Shown here: piece after piece, positions 26,059-34,092 of the stretch
Layout of the letters: each line of letters begins with the position of its first letter
How positions within the stretch are numbered: position 1 is the stretch's first letter
Assembly (NCBI GenBank): GCA_024236055.1
Contig: JACKLF010000001.1
Span: 310,001-374,000 of the forward strand
DNA: 64,000 nt
Direction of reading: 5' to 3'
From: Alphaproteobacteria bacterium
Lineage (GTDB): Bacteria > Pseudomonadota > Alphaproteobacteria > Micropepsales > Micropepsaceae
Program-made: the position numbers and the translations under genes
The notes under the pieces: generated by a model
The model's input: only the letters and a program-made list of their open reading frames with translations
Databases searched by the model: none
What the model was told of the DNA's origin: nothing

Positions 26059-26439
26059 CTAGTGCAGGATCTGCGTGGTGATTTCGTTGGCCTCGGCCTG
26101 CACCTTGACCGTGGCGATCCCCGGCTTGACCCGCACCTCGGTACCAGCCTTCACCGGTACCAGCACCTCGATCACCGTCATGTCGGGCGGCGGCGGCAAC
26201 GCCAGCAATTCCAGCGTCAGGGTGCGCCCGTCATTGTGCAGCAGCCGCAGCCGGGCCTGCGTCCAGCCGCCCGAATTCACCGCGCCCTTGGCCTGGATGG
26301 TGATGGAATTGCCCTTGGCCGTGGCGGTCACGCTGTCGACCTTGTACACGCGCTCGGCGACGGCCTTGGGTCCGGCCAGGGCAGGCGCGGCAGCCAACAT
26401 GAACAGTGCAGCAATGGTCAGCGGCAGGCGAAAGGCCAT
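26059..26439 (-). CDS. Hypothetical exported protein
   Basis: 126 aa from ATG 26439; upstream in-frame codons extend it but look non-coding. It has a signal peptide, MAFRLPLTIAALFMLAAAPALA, cleaved before GPKAV. The mature part is rich in Val, Thr and Ala and looks all-beta (VTATAKGNSITIQAKGAV, ARLRLLHNDGRTLTLELLAL). It has no cysteine and no recognised motif. It stands alone between frnE and xthA, all on the minus strand. Confidence 0.65.
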   Translation of the reverse strand: MAFRLPLTIAALFMLAAAPALAGPKAVAERVYKVDSVTATAKGNSITIQAKGAVNSGGWTQARLRLLHNDGRTLTLELLALPPPPDMTVIEVLVPVKAGTEVRVKPGIATVKVQAEANEITTQILH

Positions 26440-26505
26440 GATCGGTCCGGTCTGGGCGCGGCCACTATAGGAGGCAGATTGGGGCAGGGGCATGGCGGAT
26501 GCGGC

Positions 26506-27291
26506 TCAGATATCCAGCTCCACCCACACCGGCACATGGTCGGACGGCTTTTCCGATGCCCCGCGCACCTCGCGGTCAATGCCTGACGCCTTCAGCAGGT
26601 CCGCCGCCTGGGGCGACAGCAGCAGATGGTCGATGCGGATGCCGTTGTTGCGTTCCCACGACCCGAAATAGTCCCAGAAGGTATAGTGCCCGCCCTCCGG
26701 ATGCTGCGCGCGGAAGGCGTCGGTATAGCCCAGGTTCTCGATCCGCCGCAGTGCCGCCCGCGACTCCGGCTGGAACAGCGCGTCCTTCGCCCAGGCCTTC
26801 GGCCTGTCCGCGTCCAGTTCGGTGGGAATGACATTGTAGTCGCCCATCAGCACGATGGGCTCCTCATTGGCCAGCAAAGCCTTGGCATGCACGCGCAGCC
26901 GCTCCAGCCAGGCCAGCTTGTAGTCGAACTTGGGGCCCGGCTGGGGATTGCCGTTGGGGGCATAGATGGCGGCCACCCGCACCATGCCCTTCTTGCCCGT
27001 CACCAGCGCCTCCAGATAGCGGGCATGGTCATCGGTATCGTCGCCGCCGGGCAGGCGCGGGGTGACATCCTCCATCGGGGAGCGCGACAGCAGGGCGACG
27101 CCGTTATAGGTCTTTTGTCCGTGTACGGCGCAATTATAGCCCAGCGCCTCGAATTCCGCGGCCGGGAACTTCTCGTCGACGCACTTGATCTCCTGCAGCG
27201 CCACGACGTCCGGCTTGGCCTGCTGAATCCAGGCCAGCGCCGGCTCCAGCCGCGCCTTGATCGAATTCACATTCCAGGTGGCGACTTTCAT
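26506..27291 (-). CDS. xthA: Exodeoxyribonuclease III
   Basis: A 261-aa AP endonuclease / 3'-5' exonuclease of base excision repair. It starts MKVATWNVNSIKARLEPALAW. Metal and catalytic residues are in VVALQEIKCVDEKFP, RVAAIYAPNGN, VLMGDYNVIPTELD, and FWDYFGSWERNNGIRIDHLL followed by SDHVPVWVEL (final Asp-His). The length is the normal ExoIII length. It lies upstream of the small exported-protein gene and divergent from nothing nearby; erpA is on the same strand 80 bp upstream. Confidence 0.96.
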   Translation of the reverse strand: MKVATWNVNSIKARLEPALAWIQQAKPDVVALQEIKCVDEKFPAAEFEALGYNCAVHGQKTYNGVALLSRSPMEDVTPRLPGGDDTDDHARYLEALVTGKKGMVRVAAIYAPNGNPQPGPKFDYKLAWLERLRVHAKALLANEEPIVLMGDYNVIPTELDADRPKAWAKDALFQPESRAALRRIENLGYTDAFRAQHPEGGHYTFWDYFGSWERNNGIRIDHLLLSPQAADLLKASGIDREVRGASEKPSDHVPVWVELDI

Positions 27292-27373
27292 GCGGTTTTC
27301 CGTTCGCCCAGGCCCGTTTTAGACAAGGCTGGACGGGTGAAATGCGTTGACTGGGGCCAAGGCGAACTTGGCA

Positions 27374-27706
27374 TCAGACGGTAAAGCTGGTGCCGCAGCC
27401 GCAGCTTGCCGTCGCATTGGGATTGTTGACCTTGAAAGCCTGGCCGATCAGGTCGTCGGTGAAGTCGATTTCCGCGCCATGCAGGAAATCCTGCGACATC
27501 GGATCGATCAGCACCGTCGCCCCGTCCTTTTCCAGCACCAGGTCGTCGTCGGTGCGCGCATCGTCCAGCGCGAAATTGTACTGGAACCCGCTGCACCCGC
27601 CCCCGGTCACGGCCAGGCGCAGCATCATGGGCTGGCTCTCGGCCTTCAGGATCTGGGCGATCCGGCGGGCGGCACGGTCGGAAATGGTAATGGGCATGGC
27701 AGTCAT
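27374..27706 (-). CDS. erpA: Iron-sulfur cluster assembly A-type protein (ErpA/IscA-like)
   Basis: A HesB/IscA-domain carrier of 110 aa from ATG 27706; ATG 27697 is equally possible, and longer frames look spurious. The three cluster-binding cysteines are in GGGCSGFQYNF and SCGCGTSF. The rest (ISDRAARRIAQILKAESQPM, VLIDPMSQDFLHGAEIDFTD) is typical of the ErpA branch that loads [Fe-S] clusters into target enzymes. It is divergent from dgt with 68 bp between starts. Confidence 0.9.
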   Translation of the reverse strand: MTAMPITISDRAARRIAQILKAESQPMMLRLAVTGGGCSGFQYNFALDDARTDDDLVLEKDGATVLIDPMSQDFLHGAEIDFTDDLIGQAFKVNNPNATASCGCGTSFTV

Positions 27707-27774
27707 AAGGTTTTTCTCGCATGGCCGGGCGGAACTCTTGCAGTTCCACGCCATCCCTCTATGTAGTCCCCGCA

Positions 27775-29109
27775 ATGGCCGAAACCAACCCCGCATCTGC
27801 TGGCCGTCTTCTGGGCCCCGTCGTCAGCCCGCCGGGCCCGCGCGCGCCCTTTGCGGCCCGGCCTGAAACCAGCCGCGGACGGCTTTACCCGGAAAGCGAA
27901 AGCGCCACCCGGTCCTGCTATTCACGCGACCGCGACCGCATCATCCATTCCAGCGCCTTTCGCCGCCTCAAGCACAAGACCCAGGTCTTCGTGCAGCATG
28001 AAGGCGACTATTACCGCACCCGCCTGACCCATTCGCTGGAGGTCGCCCAGCTTGCCCGCAGCCTGGCGCGCAGTCTGGCCGCCGACGAAGACCTGGCCGA
28101 AACCGTCGCCCTGGCGCACGACCTGGGCCACACCCCGTTCGGCCATGCCGGCGAGGAGGCGCTGGACGCCGCCACCCGCGACATCGGCGGCTTCGACCAC
28201 AATGCCCATACGCTGCGGCTGGTCACCAGGCTGGAGCACCGCTACGCCGATTTCGACGGGCTGAACCTGACCTGGGAAACCCTGGAAGGGCTGGTCAAAC
28301 ATAACGGGCCGCTTCTTATAAATGACCCCCTCCGGTTTCAGCTTTCGCTCGGCTCCCCGGGGTCGCCGTCGCACGCTGAAACCACCTCCCCCTCCCGGGC
28401 TTCGCCCGAAGGGGAGGCTGGCTTGAGCAAACTGCAAAAGCCGCTCCCTGGCCCCATCGCATCCTTCGACGCCCGCTGGCCGCTTGAACTGGATACCTGG
28501 CCGGGGCTTGAGGCGCAGCTCGCCGCGTTGGCCGACGACATCGCCTATCTCAACCACGACCTCGACGACGGATTGCGTGCAGGCCTGTTGACCATCGCCC
28601 AGCTTGGCGAAGCCCCGCTCGCCGGCGCCCATGTGAAGGGCGTGATCGCCGCCCATGGCAGCAATCTGGAACTGTCGCGCTTCATCGGCGAATTGATCCG
28701 TACACTGATGAGTGCATTGATGGAAGACGTGCTGGCCGTGACCCGCGCCAACCTGGAAAACGGCGCCTTCACCGATGCGGCGGCGCTGCGCGGGGCAGGG
28801 CGGGCCACCGCGCAATTCTCGCCGGCGCTGAGCGGGCAGTTGAAGGCGCTCAAATCCTTCCAGGTTGAACACATCTACCACCATCCGCTGGTCACCCGCT
28901 CGATGGACGGCGCGCGCCGCGTGGTCGGCGAGCTTTTCGCCGCCTTCAGCGCCGATCCGGCGCTGCTGCCGCCGGACTGGGCGAAAACCTGCGGCGCCCC
29001 CCGTGACGCGGCCACCGGTTCGGTGGTACGCGATTACATCGCCGGCATGACCGACCGGTATGCCCTGGCGGAATATCGCCGGATATTCCGGCGCGATATC
29101 GACGTGTGA
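27775..29109 (+). CDS. dgt: Deoxyguanosinetriphosphate triphosphohydrolase-like HD protein with an in-frame inserted repeat
   Basis: 444 aa from ATG 27775. Metal-binding HD motifs are RTRLTHSLEVAQLARSLAR and ETVALAHDLGHTPFGHAGEE, then GFDHNAHTLRL. The family C-terminal half (LELDTWPGLEAQLAALADDI, AYLNHDLDDGLRAG) is intact. Family members (dGTPase-like hydrolases) remove triphosphate from dNTPs. Oddity: between VKHNGPLL and GPIASFDARWPLEL there are about 44 extra residues (about 182-225) encoded by a palindromic repeat. The insertion keeps the frame (132 bp) and is flanked by near-identical GCCGCTTC and GCCGCTCC. Confidence 0.92.
   Translation: MAETNPASAGRLLGPVVSPPGPRAPFAARPETSRGRLYPESESATRSCYSRDRDRIIHSSAFRRLKHKTQVFVQHEGDYYRTRLTHSLEVAQLARSLARSLAADEDLAETVALAHDLGHTPFGHAGEEALDAATRDIGGFDHNAHTLRLVTRLEHRYADFDGLNLTWETLEGLVKHNGPLLINDPLRFQLSLGSPGSPSHAETTSPSRASPEGEAGLSKLQKPLPGPIASFDARWPLELDTWPGLEAQLAALADDIAYLNHDLDDGLRAGLLTIAQLGEAPLAGAHVKGVIAAHGSNLELSRFIGELIRTLMSALMEDVLAVTRANLENGAFTDAAALRGAGRATAQFSPALSGQLKALKSFQVEHIYHHPLVTRSMDGARRVVGELFAAFSADPALLPPDWAKTCGAPRDAATGSVVRDYIAGMTDRYALAEYRRIFRRDIDV
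28326..28417 (+). repeat. Palindromic repeat inserted in the dgt coding sequence
   Basis: It starts CCCCCTCCGG. Hairpin 1 is GGTTTCAGC (28334-28342) with GCTGAAACC (28375-28383), perfect over 9 bp. Hairpin 2 is CCTCCCC (28385-28391) with GGGGAGG (28411-28417), with inner CGGGC-TTC-GCCCG. It has the same architecture as the repeat at 23959. It is read through in frame. Confidence 0.8.
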
Positions 29110-29209
29110 TTCGCGCGGCTTTCGGGGCCGCGCGGGTGCGATTCCGCGAGCCCCAAAAAGGCCCGGACAGGTGCTAGGATCGCCGTCACAGATTCGGGAA
29201 GCAGTGCCG

Positions 29210-30040
29210 ATGGTCAATCACGAACGCCGCGTCTATGAACCCAGCGACGAAGTGCGGGTTTACGATGCGTCCGAGGAAGAGGAAGACGTCGAAGGCTCGC
29301 GCCTTCCGCTTCTGATCGTCCTGGCGCTGGTGGTGCTGGCGATGTTCGCCGGGGTGGTCTACCTGGCCTATACCCAGGGCGTGGCCCGCGGGCGCGGCGA
29401 GACCCCCGTGCTGGCCGCCGCCGACGGCCCGGCGCGTGTCGCGCCACAGCAGCCCGGCGGCGCTCAGGTTCCCTATCAGGGCTTCAAGATTTACGAGCAG
29501 CCGGCCCCGCCCGACGATGCCGTGGACGACACGCCCGCCGAAACCGGCGGCGCCGGACAGACCGCATCGAATCAGGCGGCCAAGCCCGAGGCGGCGCCCG
29601 AAGTTCCCAAAGAGGTTGCCAAGCCCGCGCCGCCGCCAAAACCGGCGCCCCAGGCCGCTGCGCCCAAACCGGCGCCTCAGCCGGCCCCGGCAAAGCCCGC
29701 GCCCGCCAAACCTGCCGCCGCACCGACAGGGGCAGCCACCGCCGCGCCCCGCGCGCTGACGCCCGCGCCGGCTGCCGCCAAGCCCGCCACTGCCGGCAGC
29801 TACTTCCTGCAGATCGGCGCCTTCAAGAGTCAGGAAGATGCCCAGGCCGCCTGGAAGACCTTCCAGGCCCGGCACGCCACGCTGATCTCCGGTCATGGGC
29901 TGGACGTCCAGCGCGTCGATCTGGGGGACAAGGGCATCTGGTACCGCGCCCGCGTCGGCGGCTTTGCCGATCGCGATGTGGCCCTGGCCATGTGCGACCG
30001 CCTGAAAGCTGACGGCGGCAACTGCTTCCTGGCGCGATAG
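29210..30040 (+). CDS. Membrane-anchored SPOR domain protein
   Basis: 276 aa from ATG 29210. Topology: an acidic cytoplasmic tail (1-35), one membrane helix (about 36-58, LPLLIVLALVVLAMFAGVVY), a long Pro/Ala/Lys-rich periplasmic linker (about 100-195) and a C-terminal SPOR domain (about 200-276, SYFLQIGAFKSQEDAQAAWK) that binds denuded peptidoglycan at the division site. The layout resembles FtsN-like division proteins, but no FtsN-specific segment can be recognised. nagZ starts 2 bp after its stop. Confidence 0.88.
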   Translation: MVNHERRVYEPSDEVRVYDASEEEEDVEGSRLPLLIVLALVVLAMFAGVVYLAYTQGVARGRGETPVLAAADGPARVAPQQPGGAQVPYQGFKIYEQPAPPDDAVDDTPAETGGAGQTASNQAAKPEAAPEVPKEVAKPAPPPKPAPQAAAPKPAPQPAPAKPAPAKPAAAPTGAATAAPRALTPAPAAAKPATAGSYFLQIGAFKSQEDAQAAWKTFQARHATLISGHGLDVQRVDLGDKGIWYRARVGGFADRDVALAMCDRLKADGGNCFLAR

Positions 30041-30042
30041 GG

Positions 30043-31059
30043 ATGCGTAGCCGCGCCATCTATGGCTGCGCCGGGCTGACCCTGGCCACGGACGAGCTTG
30101 CCTTCTTCCGCGACGCCCGGCCCTGGGGCTTCATTCTGTTCGCGCGCAACATCAAGGACCTGGCGCAAGTCCGCGAACTTGTTGGGCAATTGCGTGAAAC
30201 GGTTGACGATGTAAACGCGCCTGTGCTGATCGACCAGGAAGGTGGCCGGGTGGCCCGGCTGAAGCCGCCCCACTGGCCCGAACGGCCCCCGGCGGCCCGG
30301 TTCGGCGCGCTCCATGCGCAAAATCCCGAAGCCGCCCGCGAAGCGACCTACCTCAACGCCCGCCTGATCGCCCATGACCTGACCGGCCTGGGCCTGAACG
30401 TGGATTGCCTGCCGGTGCTGGATGTCCCGGTCCCCGGCGCCCATGACATCATCGGCGACCGGGCCTTTGGCACCGATCCGGCGACCGTGATCGACCTGGG
30501 CAAGGCCCAGATCGAGGGCCTGCTGGACGGCGCGGTCCTGCCGGTGATGAAGCACATACCGGGGCACGGCCGGGCCGGGGCCGACAGCCACCTGGCGCTG
30601 CCCCGCGTGACCGCCGGGCCCGAGGAACTTTCGGCCAGCGATTTCGTGACCTTCCGCAGCCTGAATCACTGCCCGGCGGCCATGACGGCGCATGTTGTTT
30701 ATGAGTCGATTGATCCACAGCGTCCTTGCACCACCAGCCCCAAAGTCATCCGGGATGTGATACGGGGAGAGATCGGTTTTGAGGGGCTTCTGATGTCGGA
30801 CGACCTGTCCATGAAGGCATTGGACGGCCCCATGTCGGTGCGGGCGCGTGCCGCCCTGTTTGCGGGCTGCGACGTGCTGCTCCACTGCAACGGCGATATG
30901 GACGAGATGACGGACGTGGCCGGCGAGGCGAAGACACTGGAAGGGTTGCCCCTGAAGCGGGCGCAGGGCGCCATGGCGCGCCTGGGGATCGCCCCGGACT
31001 TCGATGCCGCGGCGGCATCCGCGCGCCTTTCGGCCCTGCTGGCGGGAGCCGTCGCATGA
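30043..31059 (+). CDS. nagZ: Beta-N-acetylhexosaminidase (peptidoglycan recycling)
   Basis: A family GH3 enzyme of 338 aa in the cytosol that removes GlcNAc from GlcNAc-anhydroMurNAc peptides. Typical blocks are FILFARNIKDLAQVRELVGQ, LIDQEGGRVARL, GLNVDCLPVLDVPVPGAHD, the catalytic loop KHIPGHGRAGADSHLALP with the His that acts as general acid/base, and LLMSDDLSMKAL with the nucleophile Asp. In Alphaproteobacteria nagZ often precedes scpA-scpB, as here (ATGA overlap with scpA). Confidence 0.96.
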   Translation: MRSRAIYGCAGLTLATDELAFFRDARPWGFILFARNIKDLAQVRELVGQLRETVDDVNAPVLIDQEGGRVARLKPPHWPERPPAARFGALHAQNPEAAREATYLNARLIAHDLTGLGLNVDCLPVLDVPVPGAHDIIGDRAFGTDPATVIDLGKAQIEGLLDGAVLPVMKHIPGHGRAGADSHLALPRVTAGPEELSASDFVTFRSLNHCPAAMTAHVVYESIDPQRPCTTSPKVIRDVIRGEIGFEGLLMSDDLSMKALDGPMSVRARAALFAGCDVLLHCNGDMDEMTDVAGEAKTLEGLPLKRAQGAMARLGIAPDFDAAAASARLSALLAGAVA

Positions 31060-31895
31060 GCCAGCCCGAAACCCCCGAAACGGTGCCCGCCGCCGAACCC
31101 AATCCCGCGAATTTCGACAATTTCGAATCCGCCGTGATCGCCGCCGACGACGAGGCGCTGATGGTGGCGGTGGACGGCTTTGCCGGCCCGCTGGACCTGC
31201 TTCTGACCCTGGCGCGCAACCAGAAGGTCGACCTGGCCAAGATCTCGATCCTCAAGCTGGCCGAGCAGTATCTGGAGTTCATCGAATCCGCCAAGAAGCT
31301 GAACCTGGAACTGGCGGCGGATTATCTGGTGATGGCCGCCTGGCTGGCCTATCTGAAATCGCGCCTGATCCTGCCCCAGGAAAAGGGCCCCGACGGCGAG
31401 CCCAGCGCCGACGAAATGGCGACCCGCCTGCGCTGGCGCCTGCAGCGGCTGGATGCGATGCGCGCCGCCGCCACCCGCCTGATGGGGCGCGAGCGGCTGG
31501 ACCGCGATGTGTTCGGGCGCGGCGATCCCGAACCCGTCAATGTCGTCAAGCTGCGCACCTACAAGGACAGCCTCTACGACCTGCTCACCGCCTATGCGAC
31601 CGAACGGGTCCGCAAGGTCAGCGGCGGGGTCTATCGCCCGGTCCAGCCCATCGTGCTGCAGATCGAGGAAGCCCGCGAGCGGCTGGAACGCATGCTGGGC
31701 CGCATCAGCGACTGGAGCGCGCTGACCCGGCTGCTGCCCTTCGAATGGTCCGGCGGCGACCGGCGCCGCTCGGCCATGGCCTCGACCCTGCTGGCCTGCC
31801 TGGAGCTGGCCCGCGACGGCAAGATCGAGCTGCAGCAGTCCACCGCCTTTGCCGAAATTTTCGTACGGGACCGCGGCGCCGCGCCCAATGCCTGA
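31056..31895 (+). CDS. scpA: Segregation and condensation protein A
   Basis: 279 aa. The kleisin subunit of the Smc-ScpAB chromosome condensin. The N-terminal signature is VAVDGFAGPLDLLLTLARNQ, then VDLAKISILKLAEQYLEF and AADYLVMAAWLAYLKSRLIL. The C-terminal winged helix is at about 200-270 (STLLACLELARDGKIELQQ). It starts inside the nagZ stop; scpB follows after 41 bp. Smc is encoded 17 kb away on the other strand. Confidence 0.96.
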   Translation: MSQPETPETVPAAEPNPANFDNFESAVIAADDEALMVAVDGFAGPLDLLLTLARNQKVDLAKISILKLAEQYLEFIESAKKLNLELAADYLVMAAWLAYLKSRLILPQEKGPDGEPSADEMATRLRWRLQRLDAMRAAATRLMGRERLDRDVFGRGDPEPVNVVKLRTYKDSLYDLLTAYATERVRKVSGGVYRPVQPIVLQIEEARERLERMLGRISDWSALTRLLPFEWSGGDRRRSAMASTLLACLELARDGKIELQQSTAFAEIFVRDRGAAPNA

Positions 31896-31936
31896 CGTGC
31901 GCGCACAGGAAGGGAGCCTGAGACCGGGAGCCTGAC

Positions 31937-32731
31937 ATGAGCCAGAAAAGAACCAGTGTGGCCAAGATGATTGAGACGATTGAAGACCAGATGGACGCCG
32001 TGACTGAAACGCCCGCGCCCGAAGCCCCCGCACCCGATGCCCCTGAAGTGTCCGAAACCGAAGCGGGCCCTGAGGCCGAAGGCGTCAATGCCGAGCATCT
32101 GCGGATGGTCGAGGCCCTGCTGTTCGCCGCCGGCGAACCGCTGGACCTCAAGTCGCTGTCCGCCTCGCTGCCCGAGGGCGCCGATGTGAAGGGCGTGCTG
32201 TCCGAACTTCAGGCCATCTATGAAAAGCGCGGTGTAAACCTCTGCTGCGTCGCCGGAAAATACCAGTTCCGTACTGCCAGCGACCTGGCCTTCCTGCTGC
32301 GCAAGGAACAGCCGGAACAGAAGCGCCTGTCCAAGGCGGCGATCGAGACGCTGGCGATCATTGCCTATCACCAGCCCGTCACCCGCGCCGAGATCGAGGA
32401 CATTCGCGGCGTCGCCCTGTCCAAGGGCACGGTCGACACGCTGATGGAGATCGGCTGGGTGAAGATCCGCGGCCGCAAGCGCACGCCCGGCCGCCCCGTC
32501 ACCTATGGCACCACCGAGGCCTTCCTGGTCCAGTTCGGGCTGGAAAGCGTCGGCCACCTGCCGGGCACCGACGAGCTGAAGGCCGCCGGCTTCCTGGAGG
32601 CGATCCCGCCCGCCGGCTTCGATGTGCCCAATCCGTCCGACGCGCTGGGCCCCGATGAGGACCCCTACGATCCGAACGAACCGGCCGAGCCCGATCTGCT
32701 CACTGGCGCCGTCAACCTCGACGAGGCCTAG
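31937..32731 (+). CDS. scpB: Segregation and condensation protein B
   Basis: 264 aa. Two winged-helix domains (about 55-200), including RMVEALLFAAGEPLDLKSLS, LAIIAYHQPVTRAEIEDIRG and VTYGTTEAFLVQFGLESVGHLP, bind ScpA as a dimer. An acidic, Pro-rich N-terminal extension (about 20-50) and an acidic C-terminal tail are longer than in Firmicutes homologues but usual for Alphaproteobacteria. The tat genes that commonly follow are not here. A long hairpin follows the stop. Confidence 0.95.
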   Translation: MSQKRTSVAKMIETIEDQMDAVTETPAPEAPAPDAPEVSETEAGPEAEGVNAEHLRMVEALLFAAGEPLDLKSLSASLPEGADVKGVLSELQAIYEKRGVNLCCVAGKYQFRTASDLAFLLRKEQPEQKRLSKAAIETLAIIAYHQPVTRAEIEDIRGVALSKGTVDTLMEIGWVKIRGRKRTPGRPVTYGTTEAFLVQFGLESVGHLPGTDELKAAGFLEAIPPAGFDVPNPSDALGPDEDPYDPNEPAEPDLLTGAVNLDEA

Positions 32732-32756
32732 GCGCGGTTCTTTTGCCCGCCGGGTG

Positions 32757-32808
32757 TGTCGCGCCATCGCTCGTGTACGTCTTGTACACGTCGCTTGGCG
32801 CTCCTGCC
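32757..32808. terminator. Long hairpin between converging genes (terminator or dispersed repeat)
   Basis: GCGCCA and TGGCGC enclose TCGCT repeats and a perfect inner stem CGTGTAC-GTCTT-GTACACG. The hairpin lies between the scpB stop and the stop of the minus-strand gene at 32826. There is no T run, so termination is inferred only from the position. Confidence 0.5.
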
Positions 32809-32825
32809 CGGACGGCCAAAATCCC

Positions 32826-33191
32826 TCACGCCTTGTTACGCTTTCGGATGCCCGCGATGAAGCTGACGGCCATCAGGCCGTAGAGCAGCCAGTTGACCGT
32901 GCGGTTCACGTCGTCGGGCAGCACGAAGGACGCGATCCCGAAACACAGTGACGCCATCAGCGACATTTGCCGCCAGGGGATCATCCCGCCGCCCCTGCGC
33001 GCCTGCTTCCAGGCGTCCAGTTCGGGGTCGCTGGCCGACCAGTCGATGGGCGCGCCGGGCAGTTGCGGCGGGGGCGCTTCATCGCGGCCAGATGCCGATA
33101 TGAAGGGCGCAGACGTGACGGGCGCTGATGTGAAGCGCGCTGGCGTGACGGATGCGGCGCGGCGGCCGAAGCTGCGGCTGGTTGGGGGCAT
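32826..33191 (-). CDS. Small membrane protein with N-terminal pentapeptide repeats
   Basis: 121 aa from ATG 33191 (GGAAGG upstream; an earlier ATG at 33224 is less well placed). The N-terminus has about four tandem five-residue repeats, roughly VTPAR-FTSAP-VTSAP-FISAS, encoded by a 15-bp DNA repeat at about 33090-33149. A hydrophilic part follows (DWSASDPELDAWKQARR) and then two membrane helices (about 70-90 and 95-112), ending RKRNKA. I do not recognise the family. Confidence 0.65.
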   Translation of the reverse strand: MPPTSRSFGRRAASVTPARFTSAPVTSAPFISASGRDEAPPPQLPGAPIDWSASDPELDAWKQARRGGGMIPWRQMSLMASLCFGIASFVLPDDVNRTVNWLLYGLMAVSFIAGIRKRNKA

Positions 33192-33286
33192 CGCTGCCTT
33201 CCGGGGACATTGCCCACCAAGCATCGCGCCGCCACGGTTAGCCCCCGCCTAAGATGCGGCAGGAAATGTCCGGGATTTCATGCTTT

Positions 33287-33322
33287 CAGACTGTTTTTCA
33301 GCCTGTTTTTCAGCCTGTTTCC
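33287..33322 (+). repeat. Three 12-bp tandem repeats upstream of petA
   Basis: CAGACTGTTTTT, CAGCCTGTTTTT and CAGCCTGTTTCC follow one another directly, about 85 bp before the petA start. The phase is slightly above one helical turn. This could be an operator for a repeat-binding regulator or simple slippage. Confidence 0.6.
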
Positions 33323-33407
33323 CCATGTTTCCGGGCCATGACGAAGGCTTAAGCGCCGGGGCCGGAACGGCCGGGCGCGCGCGGCCATTACCATTTCATG
33401 GCCCGCC

Positions 33408-34070
33408 ATGACTGATGCCACCCATCGTCCCGATCACGAACCCGGCGAAAACCCCGTGCGCCATGATGTGCAGCGCCGCGATTTTCTCTATGTCGCCGCG
33501 GGCGCCATGGCCGGCCTGGGTGCCGCCGCTGCCGCCTGGCCCTTCATCGACCAGATGAACCCGTCCTCGGCCGCACTGGCCGCGGGCGCCCCCATGGCGG
33601 TCGACCTGGCCCATGTCGCGCCCGGCCAGCAGATCATCGTGCGCTGGCGCTCCATGCCGATCTTCATCGTCCATCGCACGCCCGCCATGCAGGCGACGCT
33701 GCGCCTGCCGCGCCTGCTGAACATCCTGCGCGATCCCCGATCAGAAGAGCACCAGCAGCCCGCCTATGCCGACAACTGGTCGCGTTCGCTCAAACCCGAA
33801 TGGCTGGTGCTGGTGGGCATCTGCACCCATCTGGGCTGCATTCCCACCTTTTCGCCCGACACCGGCACGCTGGTCGCCAATGAACCGGGCGGCTGGCTGT
33901 GCCACTGCCACGGCTCCAAATACGACCTGGCGGGCCGCGTGTTCCAGGGCGTGCCCGCGCCCTACAACCTGCCGGTGCCGCCGCACCATTTCAAAAGCGA
34001 CACCACGCTGATGATCGGCGAGAATCCGCCCGGCGCCAGCTTCGATCTCGGCTCCGTGCAGCAGCTTTAG
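33408..34070 (+). CDS. petA: Ubiquinol-cytochrome c reductase Rieske iron-sulfur subunit
   Basis: 220 aa. A twin-arginine-like N-terminus (QRRDFLYVAAGAMAGLGAA) and a single membrane helix anchor the Rieske domain in the periplasm. The [2Fe-2S] ligands are in CTHLGC and CHCHGS, both intact, and the conserved Pro loop follows (GVPAPYNLPVPPHHF). The protein carries electrons from ubiquinol to cytochrome c1 in complex III. Oddity: cytochrome b and c1 genes (petB, petC), normally the next genes, are absent. The next gene converges on it. Confidence 0.95.
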   Translation: MTDATHRPDHEPGENPVRHDVQRRDFLYVAAGAMAGLGAAAAAWPFIDQMNPSSAALAAGAPMAVDLAHVAPGQQIIVRWRSMPIFIVHRTPAMQATLRLPRLLNILRDPRSEEHQQPAYADNWSRSLKPEWLVLVGICTHLGCIPTFSPDTGTLVANEPGGWLCHCHGSKYDLAGRVFQGVPAPYNLPVPPHHFKSDTTLMIGENPPGASFDLGSVQQL

Positions 34071-34092
34071 CGCGCCGCGAAAGCGCCGCGCC

